From PVC group bacterium (GTDB taxonomy: Bacteria; Verrucomicrobiota; Kiritimatiellia; UBA8416; PXDI01): DNA of 23,327 nucleotides. A program made the translations under genes and the position numbers. Below the pieces are notes generated by a model. It was not told the DNA's origin and did not search any database. It worked only from the letters and a program-made list of their open reading frames with translations. The stretch covers positions 1 through 23,327 of the forward strand of contig PXDI01000189.1 in NCBI GenBank assembly GCA_003565095.1, written 5' to 3'. Within the stretch, counting starts at the first letter, position 1; each line of letters opens with the position of its first letter. Positions 8,518 to 17,462 of the stretch are shown piece by piece.

Positions 8518-10790
8518 CCGGATTGATGAATATTCATTTGGGACTGCTTTATCTGGACGCGCCACTGCCGTTGGTGGCGCTGTTGACGGGGGCGGCGGCC
8601 ATTGCCACCACGTTATATGGTTATATGCGCTGCTTGCGGCGCAAGGTGCGCATCGGCCGCCGGTTGCTGACCGGTTTACGCCTGGCAACGATCATACTGG
8701 TAATGCTGACGCTGTTGCACCCGATGTGGCGCGGAGAGCGTGAATTCACCCAGAAACCGGATATCGCGGTAATTCTGGATACCAGCCGTTCAATGAACGA
8801 ACCGGCCGCCGAAAATCAATCCCGCTACCAGCAGGCCGTCAGTATTATCAAGAACAGTTCCGGCAATATGCGCCGCAAAGGATCAAAATCGCAACTGCAC
8901 ATATTCGATCTGGAAGGCCGTTCTCTGAACCTCGACGAGCTGCCGGCTTCCCCGCAAGCCGTCGTCAGCCCCATCAGCACGGCGCTTTTCAATACACGCA
9001 ATGCTCTCGGTGACCGTTCGCTGGCGGGCATTGTTCTTTTGAGTGACGGACGGGAAGTCAGCGGCGATCAACAGGCTTTTGATCCCTCTACGCTGGGAAT
9101 ACCGGTCTACCCGATACTGATCGATGACGCCGGATCGCAGCCCGACCAGCGCTCAGACCTTTCCGTCTATGCCGCCATTGCTAACCGCGACTGCCTGGTG
9201 GATAACGCCGTGCGAGTTACAGTGCTGCTGGCCAACGCAAACGGATCAGACCGCTACCCGATCGAACTGCGGCTTCTCGATGGAGGATATCCGGTTGCCA
9301 GGAAAATGATCCGCTGGACGCCAGGCGAAGTTGACCGGACGGAGGAAATTATGTTCATTCCGCGCAAGGCCGGTACGCATTCCCTGCGCGTGCATGCCCG
9401 TTATGTTGATCAACAGGGTAATCCAATACCCGGTTATGATCCCGACCCTTCCAATAATTGGGCATCTTTCACCCTCCATGCCAGGCGGGAACGCCTGACG
9501 GTAATGTATGTTGACGGTGTATTACGCTGGGAAGGTAAATTTATAAGGGATGCGCTCGACCGTGACCAGGATGTAAATCTGATCAGCGCCATCCGGCTGG
9601 CGCCGCCGGAACACGCGCCACCTTCAGACGGGCTGTTTACCGCTTCACAGCTTGCAAATATTGACGTGGTCTTTATCGGTGACGTGGAGGCCGATTACTT
9701 TACGCCGATCGAACTTGTCGAGCTGCGGCGCTGGGTGCTCGATAGCGGCGGCGGAATTCTGATGACCGGCGGATATTCCAATTTCAGGGAAAGCAGCTTT
9801 GGTCAGTCGCCTTTGGCGGCGGCCCTGCCGGTAACCTTTATGGACGGCGATGCCAGCCAGATTGAGGAGCCTTTCAACATTCGGCTGACGCAGGACGGTT
9901 ACCGGCATCCGGTTTTCAGCGTTACCGGCGATCCGGCGAAAGACCGGGCGATCTGGCAGTCGCTGCCGCGCATGCCGGGCTGCTCGCGCATCGCCTCCAT
10001 CAAGCCCGGAGCCAGAATTCTGGCGGTCAATCCGCAAGCGGCCGATAGCAGCTATCCTCAAGGACTGCCGATTATCGTTGAGCACCAGGTCGGCAGCGGC
10101 AGGGTCATGGTTCTGGCACTGGATTCAACCTGGCTGTGGCGGACATATGTCGGCGGCTATACCGGCGAAAGCGCTTTTTATGATAAATTCTGGGGACAGG
10201 TGGTGCGCTATCTGGCGGGTGATCCGGAACCCCGGCAGCAGGTCGAGCTGCTGACGGGCACAGAGCGCCCGGCCTACGAACCAGGCGATGAAGTACAGGT
10301 TATGTTTTCGCTGCGCGACACTGAAAGTGCCGCGGATGCGGATGAGGCTAACTGGACTTTCAGCGCAACCGCCACACATGATGAAGGCGGAACACGCGAG
10401 ATGAACATCGTCGCGGTCGGCAGCAACCGCTACCGGGCCACCTTGACCCCTGACCGGCCCGGCAACTGGAACGTGCAGATCAAGGCACTGCCGCGACTGA
10501 CCGAACGTGCCGGACAATTGTCAAGCTCCGTAACCGTTCCTGTTACACACCCAGACATGGAGCTGGCCAACAGCCGGACCGATATCCGCAACCTTGAAAG
10601 GATCGCGCAAAGTACCGGTGGACGCATACTGACGCCGGCCGAACTGGAACAATGGAGAAAAGGAAGAGAAACGGTAACCGTGAAGCAGGCTGCCGTAACC
10701 GGAATATGGCACCATCCGGCCTGGATCAGTCTTATTCTGATGCTGCTCTGTGCCGAATGGATCCTGCGAAGACTATGGAGACTGGCATAA
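8514..10790 (+). CDS. Membrane VWA protein with GATase1-like domain
   Basis: 758 residues. The ATG at 8514 overlaps the upstream stop (ATGA), with GGAGG about 10 bases before it. Two transmembrane helices lie near the N-terminus (about 17-40 and 52-70). The VWA domain has D-x-S-x-S at Asp89-Ser91-Ser93 and Asp178 in LLSDGRE, so its metal site appears complete. After a beta-sandwich-like stretch comes a GATase1-like domain (about 330-565) with the D-S-GGGILMTGG turn at 410-420 and a conserved WLWR-containing end. Another beta domain spans about 577-660, and a C-terminal helix about 734-755. The layout mirrors the preceding gene product, so the two may pair. No nucleophile elbow typical of an active amidotransferase is seen. 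The gene ends in TAATG, overlapping the next start. Confidence 0.9.
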   Translation: MTGLMNIHLGLLYLDAPLPLVALLTGAAAIATTLYGYMRCLRRKVRIGRRLLTGLRLATIILVMLTLLHPMWRGEREFTQKPDIAVILDTSRSMNEPAAENQSRYQQAVSIIKNSSGNMRRKGSKSQLHIFDLEGRSLNLDELPASPQAVVSPISTALFNTRNALGDRSLAGIVLLSDGREVSGDQQAFDPSTLGIPVYPILIDDAGSQPDQRSDLSVYAAIANRDCLVDNAVRVTVLLANANGSDRYPIELRLLDGGYPVARKMIRWTPGEVDRTEEIMFIPRKAGTHSLRVHARYVDQQGNPIPGYDPDPSNNWASFTLHARRERLTVMYVDGVLRWEGKFIRDALDRDQDVNLISAIRLAPPEHAPPSDGLFTASQLANIDVVFIGDVEADYFTPIELVELRRWVLDSGGGILMTGGYSNFRESSFGQSPLAAALPVTFMDGDASQIEEPFNIRLTQDGYRHPVFSVTGDPAKDRAIWQSLPRMPGCSRIASIKPGARILAVNPQAADSSYPQGLPIIVEHQVGSGRVMVLALDSTWLWRTYVGGYTGESAFYDKFWGQVVRYLAGDPEPRQQVELLTGTERPAYEPGDEVQVMFSLRDTESAADADEANWTFSATATHDEGGTREMNIVAVGSNRYRATLTPDRPGNWNVQIKALPRLTERAGQLSSSVTVPVTHPDMELANSRTDIRNLERIAQSTGGRILTPAELEQWRKGRETVTVKQAAVTGIWHHPAWISLILMLLCAEWILRRLWRLA

Positions 10791-13700
10791 TGACTATACA
10801 ACAATCCTCAAAACGCGTCAGAAATATGCTGGCGATAATCAGGCATACCTGGCGGGCGCTTGAACTAAGCCGCCGGATGCTGTTTTCCGCCGCCGGATTG
10901 ACCGTCTGGCTTTTTCTAATGGTGCTTTGCGATAACCTGCTCATTCTCGGCGCAACGCAGATGCTGGCGGGTTGGGCCGCACTCTTGACAGCCACCGTGG
11001 TATGGCTGGCACGGTGCTTTTTAAGCGTGTGGGTGCGCTGTCCGCGTGATGCCGATTTTGCCGTCATGTACGAAGCACGCAATCCAGGCTTTCGCGACCG
11101 TTTTATTAATTCGGTTTTGTTTTTGAATGACGGATCGGTCGGGAAAGACGCCGAACATGCCGCCGTTCTGCTGGAAAATGCCGAATACCTTAAACCGCAA
11201 GGTGCCGGTCGCGTGATTGACCGCACGCCGCTGAAGCGTGCCGCACTGATTGCCGTGCTGTGCGCCGGTCTGGCCGCCGCATATGGCTGCGCCCGGCCCG
11301 CCATGACCAGAAACGCTCTGACACGCCTGCTGCGTCCGGCTGCACCGCCGGAACATATTCTTACAACGCATATCGAGGTGCTCCCCGGAAATACCACGCT
11401 GCTGGAAGGCGGCAATCTGGTGGTTACGGCACACCTTAGCGGACATGTTCCGGATAATGCCGGAATTCAATACCGCACCGGACGCGAAGTATGGATTACC
11501 GAAGACATGCAACGGCAGGCAGATGGCAGTTTCCGCTTTACCGGATTAACGAGCCTGACTTCCGAGGTTGACTACCGCGTATTGGCCGGACGCGCACGGA
11601 GCAATGTTTACCGTGTATCGCTACGGCGACGACCGCGCATCAGAAACATCCAGATCACAGTTACACCGCCGGCATACAGCGGCGGTGCCCCGGTTGCGCT
11701 TGAACCCGGACGTGGCGACGTAGCCGCATTGCGCGGTTCGCATATCGATTTCCGCATCGAGGCTGATCAACCGCTGCTGAATGGCGCCCTGCTGATGGAA
11801 GACGGCAGTTCCGTCGAGGCCGCGCCGGATGCCGCTGAACCGCACATCATCCGCGCCGCACTCGATCTTATCCAGGATGGCAGCTATCGTATTCAGATGA
11901 CCGATACCGGGGGGCTGCATAGCGCCCGCGGACCGAAGTATAATCTTACCGCGTTACAGGACGGCGCACCGGTTATTTCAATAATTACGCCCGGTCGTGA
12001 CCTGACTCTGCCGCTGAATGCACGCTTTGAACTCGAAGCGCTGGCGGAAGATGATGTCGGCATTGCCGTCATTACAGTGCAAACACGCCTCGGCGGCGAA
12101 GTGTGGCGAGAGGTGCAAGCCTGGACAAATGACGCCCCGGATGTGCGCGAGCAGACCGTCAGCCATTCTTGGATGCTGAGCGAATTGGGAATAGATGAGA
12201 CCGGACAAGCACTGCTGTACCGCGTCAGGGTGCAGGACCGGCACGCGCCGACACCGCATCTTTCGGTCAGCCGCACATGGTCCATTACCGTTATTGATGA
12301 AACCGAAGCCGGCGTAACCGTTACGGAAAGTCAGCAGCGGATTGCCGCGCGAATGCTCGAAGACGTGCTGAAGCTGCAGAAAGACAATCTCGAGGCACTG
12401 AAGCAGGGCACGCCGGCCGGTGATGTTCGCACACGCCAGGAGCGTGTTCGCGATTTAACATTCGGGCTGATTGCATCCGAGCGGCAGGCCTTACGTCCGG
12501 ATGATGATTTTATCGCCGCGCTGGATAAGCTGGCCGGTGGCGAAATGCTGCTGGCCAATCAGGCGGCACGCAGATATGAGGCCGCGCCATCCGATGCACT
12601 GAAAAATTCGCTGGCGGAGCTGATGCAAAGAATCATCGACGCGCTTACCGAGAGCCTGAAACGTAAGACCGCAAGATCACGCGAAGAACAGCCGCCGCAT
12701 GTAGCGGATGCCATGACGCCCGCGGAACGCCAGGCGTTGATTGAGGCGATTCTCGCTGAAATGGAGACACTGGATAAATTCACACGCGAACAGGCTCCGG
12801 CTATTGAAGAGGCCATGAAAATCGAACGCACTGACCAGGATAAGTTCAGCCCGGAGGAAATGGCACAACTGAATGATTTGAGAGATTTGCAGAATAAATG
12901 GGCTGAAGTATTCAATGAGCGCCTCGAAGGCATCGAGAAACTGGTTGACAATAAACTGGCCGAAAGCGCGCTTATTAAGGATTATAAAGAACTGACGGCC
13001 AGACTCGACGAGGCGGAACAGGCGCTGGAAAGTGCCAGGATGGATGGCGCCCCCGCCAGCAGCAAAGGCGGTGAATTTAACTTTCTCTCGTCAGTTATGC
13101 TTGCCGCCAACAATGAAGCGGTCGAAGCGCAGCGCAAGCTGCAGCAACTTGTCGCGGCGGAATCCAACGAAAACCCGGTAGTACAGGAGGAATCCGCCGT
13201 GGCCATTGATATTACCGATCAGGGCTTGCCCGAAGAACTCTATGATCTGGCCGGCGATCTGGTCTTCGAAGCAGACCCGCTCCAGGCCAGCGAAGAAGAA
13301 GAAGAGGAAATTGCCAACCTGTGGCAACAGCCCAGCAGTAACGATCCCAAGGATAATCCCGACTGGGATATTGACGACGGACCGTCAAGCGACTTCGGCG
13401 CTTCAGGCGTGACTGGTGAAAGACTGCCCGACGACAGTTTAATGAGCGGACGCGGCGGGGACGGACGCGAAGGACGCACAACCGGACAAATGATCGGCGA
13501 AACATCAAAGAACCTTCCCGGCCGGCAGACCCCGTCACGCCTGGATGAAGGTCAGTACGAGGACGGTGTCGTTGAACAACTGCGGGAAATCAGTTCCGGC
13601 GGGGCAACCGGTGGCGGAAAGGTTGCCGGCGGCGGACAGACCGGCCTGCAGGGCGGAGACCCGGAGCCGGACGTCGGCGGATTGGGTGTGATGCATGACT

Positions 13701-14065
13701 GGGAAGATCAGCTCAAAGAAAAAGACGCCGAAGAGGCCGGCGCGCTGCGCGCCCTGCGCATCGGACTGCCGTTCTGCAATATGGAGTTCGCCCGGCTGAT
13801 CAGTCTTTTCCAAGAGGCCGATAAGTCGCCCGGCACCGGACGTTACGGTGATATAGCGCCCACAGAGGAAATGCGGCTGCCAACCATCGAGGCACTGTCA
13901 TCCGGTGATAAAGCCAGCGGCTCATACCGGCACATTCAACCAGCCTATTCGCTGCCGGAAGAAATGCGCAACCATGTGCTGGACGCCGCAAAAGAACCGG
14001 TGCCAGAAGAGTTTAATGCCGCTCAAAGCCGTTATTTTGAACACTTGAGTGAAGGGGGACTCTAA
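10790..14065 (+). CDS. Large membrane protein with periplasmic coiled-coil arm, DUF4175-like
   Basis: I place the start at 10790 (1091 residues), where ATG overlaps the upstream TAA and follows GGAG; the longer open frame from 10652 lies wholly inside the previous gene. Helices at about 30-54, 58-80 and 149-166 resemble the N-terminal module of DUF4175-type proteins. Beta-sandwich segments follow (about 190-500), then a long helical, charge-rich region (about 510-820) likely to form coiled coil. Glu835-840 are six glutamates in a row. The next ~130 residues are Gly/Asp/Ser-rich and probably disordered, followed by a helical C-terminus ending in a motif with Pro-Glu-Glu-Phe and a Tyr-Phe pair. 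Similar proteins sit at this place in PVC MoxR clusters. I infer a structural or force-transmitting arm outside the cytoplasmic membrane. The family assignment is moderate and the function unknown. Confidence 0.8.
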   Translation: MTIQQSSKRVRNMLAIIRHTWRALELSRRMLFSAAGLTVWLFLMVLCDNLLILGATQMLAGWAALLTATVVWLARCFLSVWVRCPRDADFAVMYEARNPGFRDRFINSVLFLNDGSVGKDAEHAAVLLENAEYLKPQGAGRVIDRTPLKRAALIAVLCAGLAAAYGCARPAMTRNALTRLLRPAAPPEHILTTHIEVLPGNTTLLEGGNLVVTAHLSGHVPDNAGIQYRTGREVWITEDMQRQADGSFRFTGLTSLTSEVDYRVLAGRARSNVYRVSLRRRPRIRNIQITVTPPAYSGGAPVALEPGRGDVAALRGSHIDFRIEADQPLLNGALLMEDGSSVEAAPDAAEPHIIRAALDLIQDGSYRIQMTDTGGLHSARGPKYNLTALQDGAPVISIITPGRDLTLPLNARFELEALAEDDVGIAVITVQTRLGGEVWREVQAWTNDAPDVREQTVSHSWMLSELGIDETGQALLYRVRVQDRHAPTPHLSVSRTWSITVIDETEAGVTVTESQQRIAARMLEDVLKLQKDNLEALKQGTPAGDVRTRQERVRDLTFGLIASERQALRPDDDFIAALDKLAGGEMLLANQAARRYEAAPSDALKNSLAELMQRIIDALTESLKRKTARSREEQPPHVADAMTPAERQALIEAILAEMETLDKFTREQAPAIEEAMKIERTDQDKFSPEEMAQLNDLRDLQNKWAEVFNERLEGIEKLVDNKLAESALIKDYKELTARLDEAEQALESARMDGAPASSKGGEFNFLSSVMLAANNEAVEAQRKLQQLVAAESNENPVVQEESAVAIDITDQGLPEELYDLAGDLVFEADPLQASEEEEEEIANLWQQPSSNDPKDNPDWDIDDGPSSDFGASGVTGERLPDDSLMSGRGGDGREGRTTGQMIGETSKNLPGRQTPSRLDEGQYEDGVVEQLREISSGGATGGGKVAGGGQTGLQGGDPEPDVGGLGVMHDWEDQLKEKDAEEAGALRALRIGLPFCNMEFARLISLFQEADKSPGTGRYGDIAPTEEMRLPTIEALSSGDKASGSYRHIQPAYSLPEEMRNHVLDAAKEPVPEEFNAAQSRYFEHLSEGGL

Positions 14066-16332
14066 TGAGGGCTGTTTTCATAAAAGCGGCCGTTAGCTCC
14101 GTGCTGCTGGGCACCACGCTTGCAATAACCGTAAGCGCGGTTGAGCAATGGCCACCGTGGTGGAACACGCAATGGGCCTATCGCATACCGCTGGAAGTCC
14201 GGCGGCAGACACCGGCGGCACTCCAGCGCGCACCGGATACCGCTATCGTCCAATATATCATGCTCTGCGGACGGGCACGCTCCGACGGCGCGGATTTGCG
14301 CATCGTGGACGCCGCCGGTCAGCCGGTCAACTTCAGAATCGTCGACTTCCAGCCGGCTGGGCAATCCGTGCTTCAAATGCAGATTCCACACGACGAAGAT
14401 TTCGCGGCATGGCTGTATTTCGGCAACACTGACGCATTTCCGGTTGATACCATGAATTTCAACCGGTTCGCACCGCACTGGGAACCGAAGGTCCTGGTGG
14501 AAGAACGCACTTACATGAAAAAAACACCCGGCAGACATCCCCGCACTCTCGCGGAATTGAAACAAATGATCGCTGAAGCCGGACCCGCACTCGGTGCACG
14601 CTTTCATAACCGCATCGAAAGCGGTTATAATTTATTTGGCGAATCAGATCATTATATCAGTACATTCGAAGGCTATTTCACCGTTGATATTCCCGGAACG
14701 CATGAATTCCGGCTGTACGCAAATGACGGCGGATGGCTGTTGATTAACGGTGTCGAGAAAATCGCATGGCCCGGCCCGCGTGAATCCGACGAAGACAGGT
14801 TCAGTCCGCAAAGCCGCGCGGTAACCGTCGAGATGGAACGCGGCATACACCGGATTCAGGTGTTCCATGAAGAGGGCGAAGGTAATCAGATTGCCTTCAT
14901 CCGCTGGAAATCGCCGCTGGCGGAACATATTGATAATGTGCCGCGCCATTTATGGGTACAGGCCCGTTGGACGCGCATCCTTCCGGTCGAAGCGCTCGAT
15001 AATCCGGTTGCCGCCCAGCCGGCCGTGCGGGTGCGGAACCAATACTGGATTCCTGAAACGGAGCATCAGATCAACTGGGTTGCGGCAAAAGATGAAAGCG
15101 CCGGCCGCGCGGGACCGATAATTCACCGCCGCTTTGAAATGGACGACGGAACCGTCTACGAAGCTGCGGGAACAACTAATGAAATTGAGCATGTCTTCTT
15201 CTCGAACGGTCCACGCACCATCCGCTTGACTGTTACCGATGAAGCAGGCAACAGCAGTACCGCGATTCATACCCAGCAGCTCTGGCATGTAAACGTGAAC
15301 TTACGCTATGAAATAGGGCCGCAACGCGACCCGATTGCCAGGCTGCTGGGAAACCGGGCGCATCTGCCCATGTATTTACAGTATCTCGAACATTTTGAGA
15401 CTGCGCCGGAATACAATTTGTCTGAAATGAACGACGAGGACCTCTGGGGGTATCTGCTCTTCTGGCACGCTATGAAAAATGACATTCGCTTGCTTGATGC
15501 CGCCGCCGCGCTGATTGCCCGCCGGCCGAAGCACCCGGAAATCAATCAAATCGCAAATTGGTGCGTCGAGGCCGCACTGCGCTCCGGCTACAAAATGGAA
15601 ATGGCTGATGAGATGCTGAAACAGATTGCCGCCGGAATTGCCGATCCGCACGAAAAGGCGTTCATGGTCATCAAGCGTGCCTCGCTGCTGACCTGGGGGC
15701 AAAATGCGCTTGAGCAGGCCGAGGATATGTTAAATGCGTTGATATCAGTGCAATCACCGGTTCATGGAGTGCCGAATATCCGCAGACAGGCGCTGAGTGC
15801 GCTGGGTGACATATATTTATTGCGCGATGACGGCATTGCGCAGGCCCACCGGTTTTTTGAGCGGGCGCAACGCGATCAAAGCAATTTGCCGCAAGCCGCC
15901 AGACTGGCGCAGGCGGGCAGCTCACAATTCGCGGTCGAAGATTTTCTGGCACGGAATGCCTATGAAGACGCACTCGAACTGATAAACCGGTGGGAGGCCG
16001 GCGCCCCGCTCATCAAGATCGAAGGACTCACCATGTTTCTGCGCGGGAAAACCATGTACTTGATGCAGCCGGGACCGGTGGCGTTGAAATATCTGCAAAT
16101 CTCGGAGCGGGTCAACCCGCGCGCGCTGCACGCCGTCGAAGCCGTCTGGCTGAGTGCCAACTGCCTGATGAAAATGGAGCGCTACGAAGAAGCCATCGCG
16201 GAATTCATGCGTCTGCGCTCCGGTTTTGCCTCCACTGAATACCGCCTGCGAGCCACCGAAAGAATCAACGAATGCGCCGCCATTCTCAGAAACATGAAAA
16301 ATACAAACAAGCGGCAAACCGCCGATGATTAA
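14065..16332 (+). CDS. Secreted DUF2341/PA14-domain protein with TPR-like C-terminus
   Basis: 755 residues. The ATG overlaps the upstream TAA (TAATG) and follows a strong AAGGGGG site. Residues 1-25 form a signal peptide ending in Val-Ser-Ala. A DUF2341-like beta domain follows (about 28-130), opened by WWNTQWAYR. A PA14-like domain (about 178-283) is marked by GYFTVDIPGTHEFRLYANDG, LLINGVEK and a closing IRWKSP. Residues about 290-415 look like an Ig/PKD-type sandwich. From about 430 the chain is helical, and the last ~250 residues carry TPR-like helix pairs. PA14 and DUF2341 domains usually bind carbohydrate or act as adhesion modules; TPRs bind proteins. It is therefore probably an extracytoplasmic adaptor linking the complex to a glycan or envelope component, which is inference. 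No enzyme motif is visible. Confidence 0.85.
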   Translation: MRAVFIKAAVSSVLLGTTLAITVSAVEQWPPWWNTQWAYRIPLEVRRQTPAALQRAPDTAIVQYIMLCGRARSDGADLRIVDAAGQPVNFRIVDFQPAGQSVLQMQIPHDEDFAAWLYFGNTDAFPVDTMNFNRFAPHWEPKVLVEERTYMKKTPGRHPRTLAELKQMIAEAGPALGARFHNRIESGYNLFGESDHYISTFEGYFTVDIPGTHEFRLYANDGGWLLINGVEKIAWPGPRESDEDRFSPQSRAVTVEMERGIHRIQVFHEEGEGNQIAFIRWKSPLAEHIDNVPRHLWVQARWTRILPVEALDNPVAAQPAVRVRNQYWIPETEHQINWVAAKDESAGRAGPIIHRRFEMDDGTVYEAAGTTNEIEHVFFSNGPRTIRLTVTDEAGNSSTAIHTQQLWHVNVNLRYEIGPQRDPIARLLGNRAHLPMYLQYLEHFETAPEYNLSEMNDEDLWGYLLFWHAMKNDIRLLDAAAALIARRPKHPEINQIANWCVEAALRSGYKMEMADEMLKQIAAGIADPHEKAFMVIKRASLLTWGQNALEQAEDMLNALISVQSPVHGVPNIRRQALSALGDIYLLRDDGIAQAHRFFERAQRDQSNLPQAARLAQAGSSQFAVEDFLARNAYEDALELINRWEAGAPLIKIEGLTMFLRGKTMYLMQPGPVALKYLQISERVNPRALHAVEAVWLSANCLMKMERYEEAIAEFMRLRSGFASTEYRLRATERINECAAILRNMKNTNKRQTADD

Positions 16333-16335
16333 CCG

Positions 16336-17418
16336 ATGACATACAATATGATTTTCAGAGACTGTATACAACTTCTGCGCCACCGGATTCGCTCTTATTG
16401 CGGTTGCTTGTCCGGCGTGCTCATCCTGCTGATTGCCGCGGACCGCGCTTCCGCCTCCAGCCAATCGTTCGACATTATGATCAACAGCCCTCCGCGTGAA
16501 CCGGGCTTCGGCACCCTTACGGTCACCGCACCTGAAGGCGGATTGCTGAAACTTGAAGCCTTTACCAATGTGTATGAAGCCGGTGCGACTGCCGTGAAAT
16601 GGGCAGATGTGCCGGAAGGAGAGCATGTGCTGGAGTGGAGCATAAATGAACGGAGGCGTGCCGTCCCGGTTTATATAAACAATGACCGGGAAAAGGAGAT
16701 TGTTCTGCATCAACGGCCCGTTCCGGGAATGCCCTGGGTCTCTCCGGCAACCGGCATGGAATTTGTCTGGATCGAAGCATTGCAAATCTGGGCCGCTAAA
16801 TATGAAACCACCGTCAATCAATACCGGCATTATAAACCGCGCTACCGCGCACGCCCTTTTGAAGGGTTTATTATGGACGCCCCCCGGCAGCCAGCCATTA
16901 TTAATGACTTCAATGAAGCCATGGCTTTCACGGCCTGGATGACTATCGAAGACTATGCCCGCGGTGCACTTGCCGATACCAATACATGGAGCTACCGTCT
17001 GCCCACCGAATCCGAATGGGAAACACTGGCAGGCTGCGGAACCGGTCGCGAATATCCCTGGGGGGATGAATGGCCGCCGGTCAGCGGTAAAGCAGGCAAT
17101 TATGCCGACACAGTCTGCGAAGAGAAACTCGGCTATATCGGCGTCCGCGGCGGGTACTATGACGGTTATGCGGTTTCATGTCCGGTTGAACAGTGCTGGA
17201 TGAACGAATGGGGATTATACGGTGTCGGCGGCAACCTGTGGGAGCCATGTGTCAGTGACGACTATCATGATCGTCCGGTCGCCTGGCGCGGCGGCGCCTG
17301 GAACCGCTCAAGTCAGCGCGATTTACGCATAAAAAGCAGCCGTATTACACAATCCGCCATGCGCAGCGATAAACGCTTCGGCATCCGCGTTATGCTTGTC
17401 GCCAATGACATTCAGTAG
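16336..17418 (+). CDS. SUMF1/FGE-like domain protein lacking catalytic cysteines
   Basis: 360 residues, starting 3 bases after the previous stop with no clear ribosome site, so probably read by coupling. An in-frame ATG at 16348 is possible. A hydrophobic segment at about 24-40 ending in Ala-Ser-Ala suggests secretion. Residues about 45-130 form a beta-rich PEGA-like domain. A formylglycine-generating-enzyme/SUMF1 fold follows (about 137-357) with GMEFVWI, RLPTESEWE (221-229), YPWGDEW (240-246), GLYGVGGNLWE and RGGAWN (318-323), ending in FGIRVM. Aligned from memory with human FGE, its active-site Cys336 and Cys341 fall on Arg324 and Asp329. Other cysteines are present (282, 287, 305), but not at the active site. 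I therefore expect a binding or structural role, not sulfatase activation; no sulfatase gene is nearby. The fold is confident, the inactivity likely. Confidence 0.9.
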   Translation: MTYNMIFRDCIQLLRHRIRSYCGCLSGVLILLIAADRASASSQSFDIMINSPPREPGFGTLTVTAPEGGLLKLEAFTNVYEAGATAVKWADVPEGEHVLEWSINERRRAVPVYINNDREKEIVLHQRPVPGMPWVSPATGMEFVWIEALQIWAAKYETTVNQYRHYKPRYRARPFEGFIMDAPRQPAIINDFNEAMAFTAWMTIEDYARGALADTNTWSYRLPTESEWETLAGCGTGREYPWGDEWPPVSGKAGNYADTVCEEKLGYIGVRGGYYDGYAVSCPVEQCWMNEWGLYGVGGNLWEPCVSDDYHDRPVAWRGGAWNRSSQRDLRIKSSRITQSAMRSDKRFGIRVMLVANDIQ

Positions 17419-17462
17419 CTGAATTCTTACGCAAATGGCATAAAAACTGCATTATATTCATT
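17419..17462 (+). promoter_or_regulatory. AT-rich spacer, possible internal promoter
   Basis: This 44-base gap is markedly AT-richer than its surroundings. It holds CATAAAA at 17439-17445 and TTATAT at 17452-17457, either of which could be a -10 element, but no convincing -35 sits at standard spacing. There is no Shine-Dalgarno sequence before the ATG at 17463. If TTATAT is the -10, transcription would begin at about the start codon, giving a leaderless message. This is weak evidence only. Confidence 0.25.

Noticed and set aside
10652..10789. 46-codon N-terminal extension of the coiled-coil protein
   Set aside because: It lies entirely inside the previous gene in another frame, is Arg/Asn-rich with no relation to the following transmembrane module, and the ATG at 10790 has the TAATG overlap used elsewhere in the cluster.
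13292..13309. GAA-type triplet repeat as a variable microsatellite
   Set aside because: Only six codons, one of them GAG; this is adequately explained as a coding acidic run.
15922..16830. 302-codon open frame on the minus strand
   Set aside because: It is antisense to the TPR end of one well-supported gene and the start of the next, and its translation is Cys/His/Arg-rich with no recognisable domain. High-GC shadows of this kind are common here (also 441-1073, 6430-7083 and 18422-19096).
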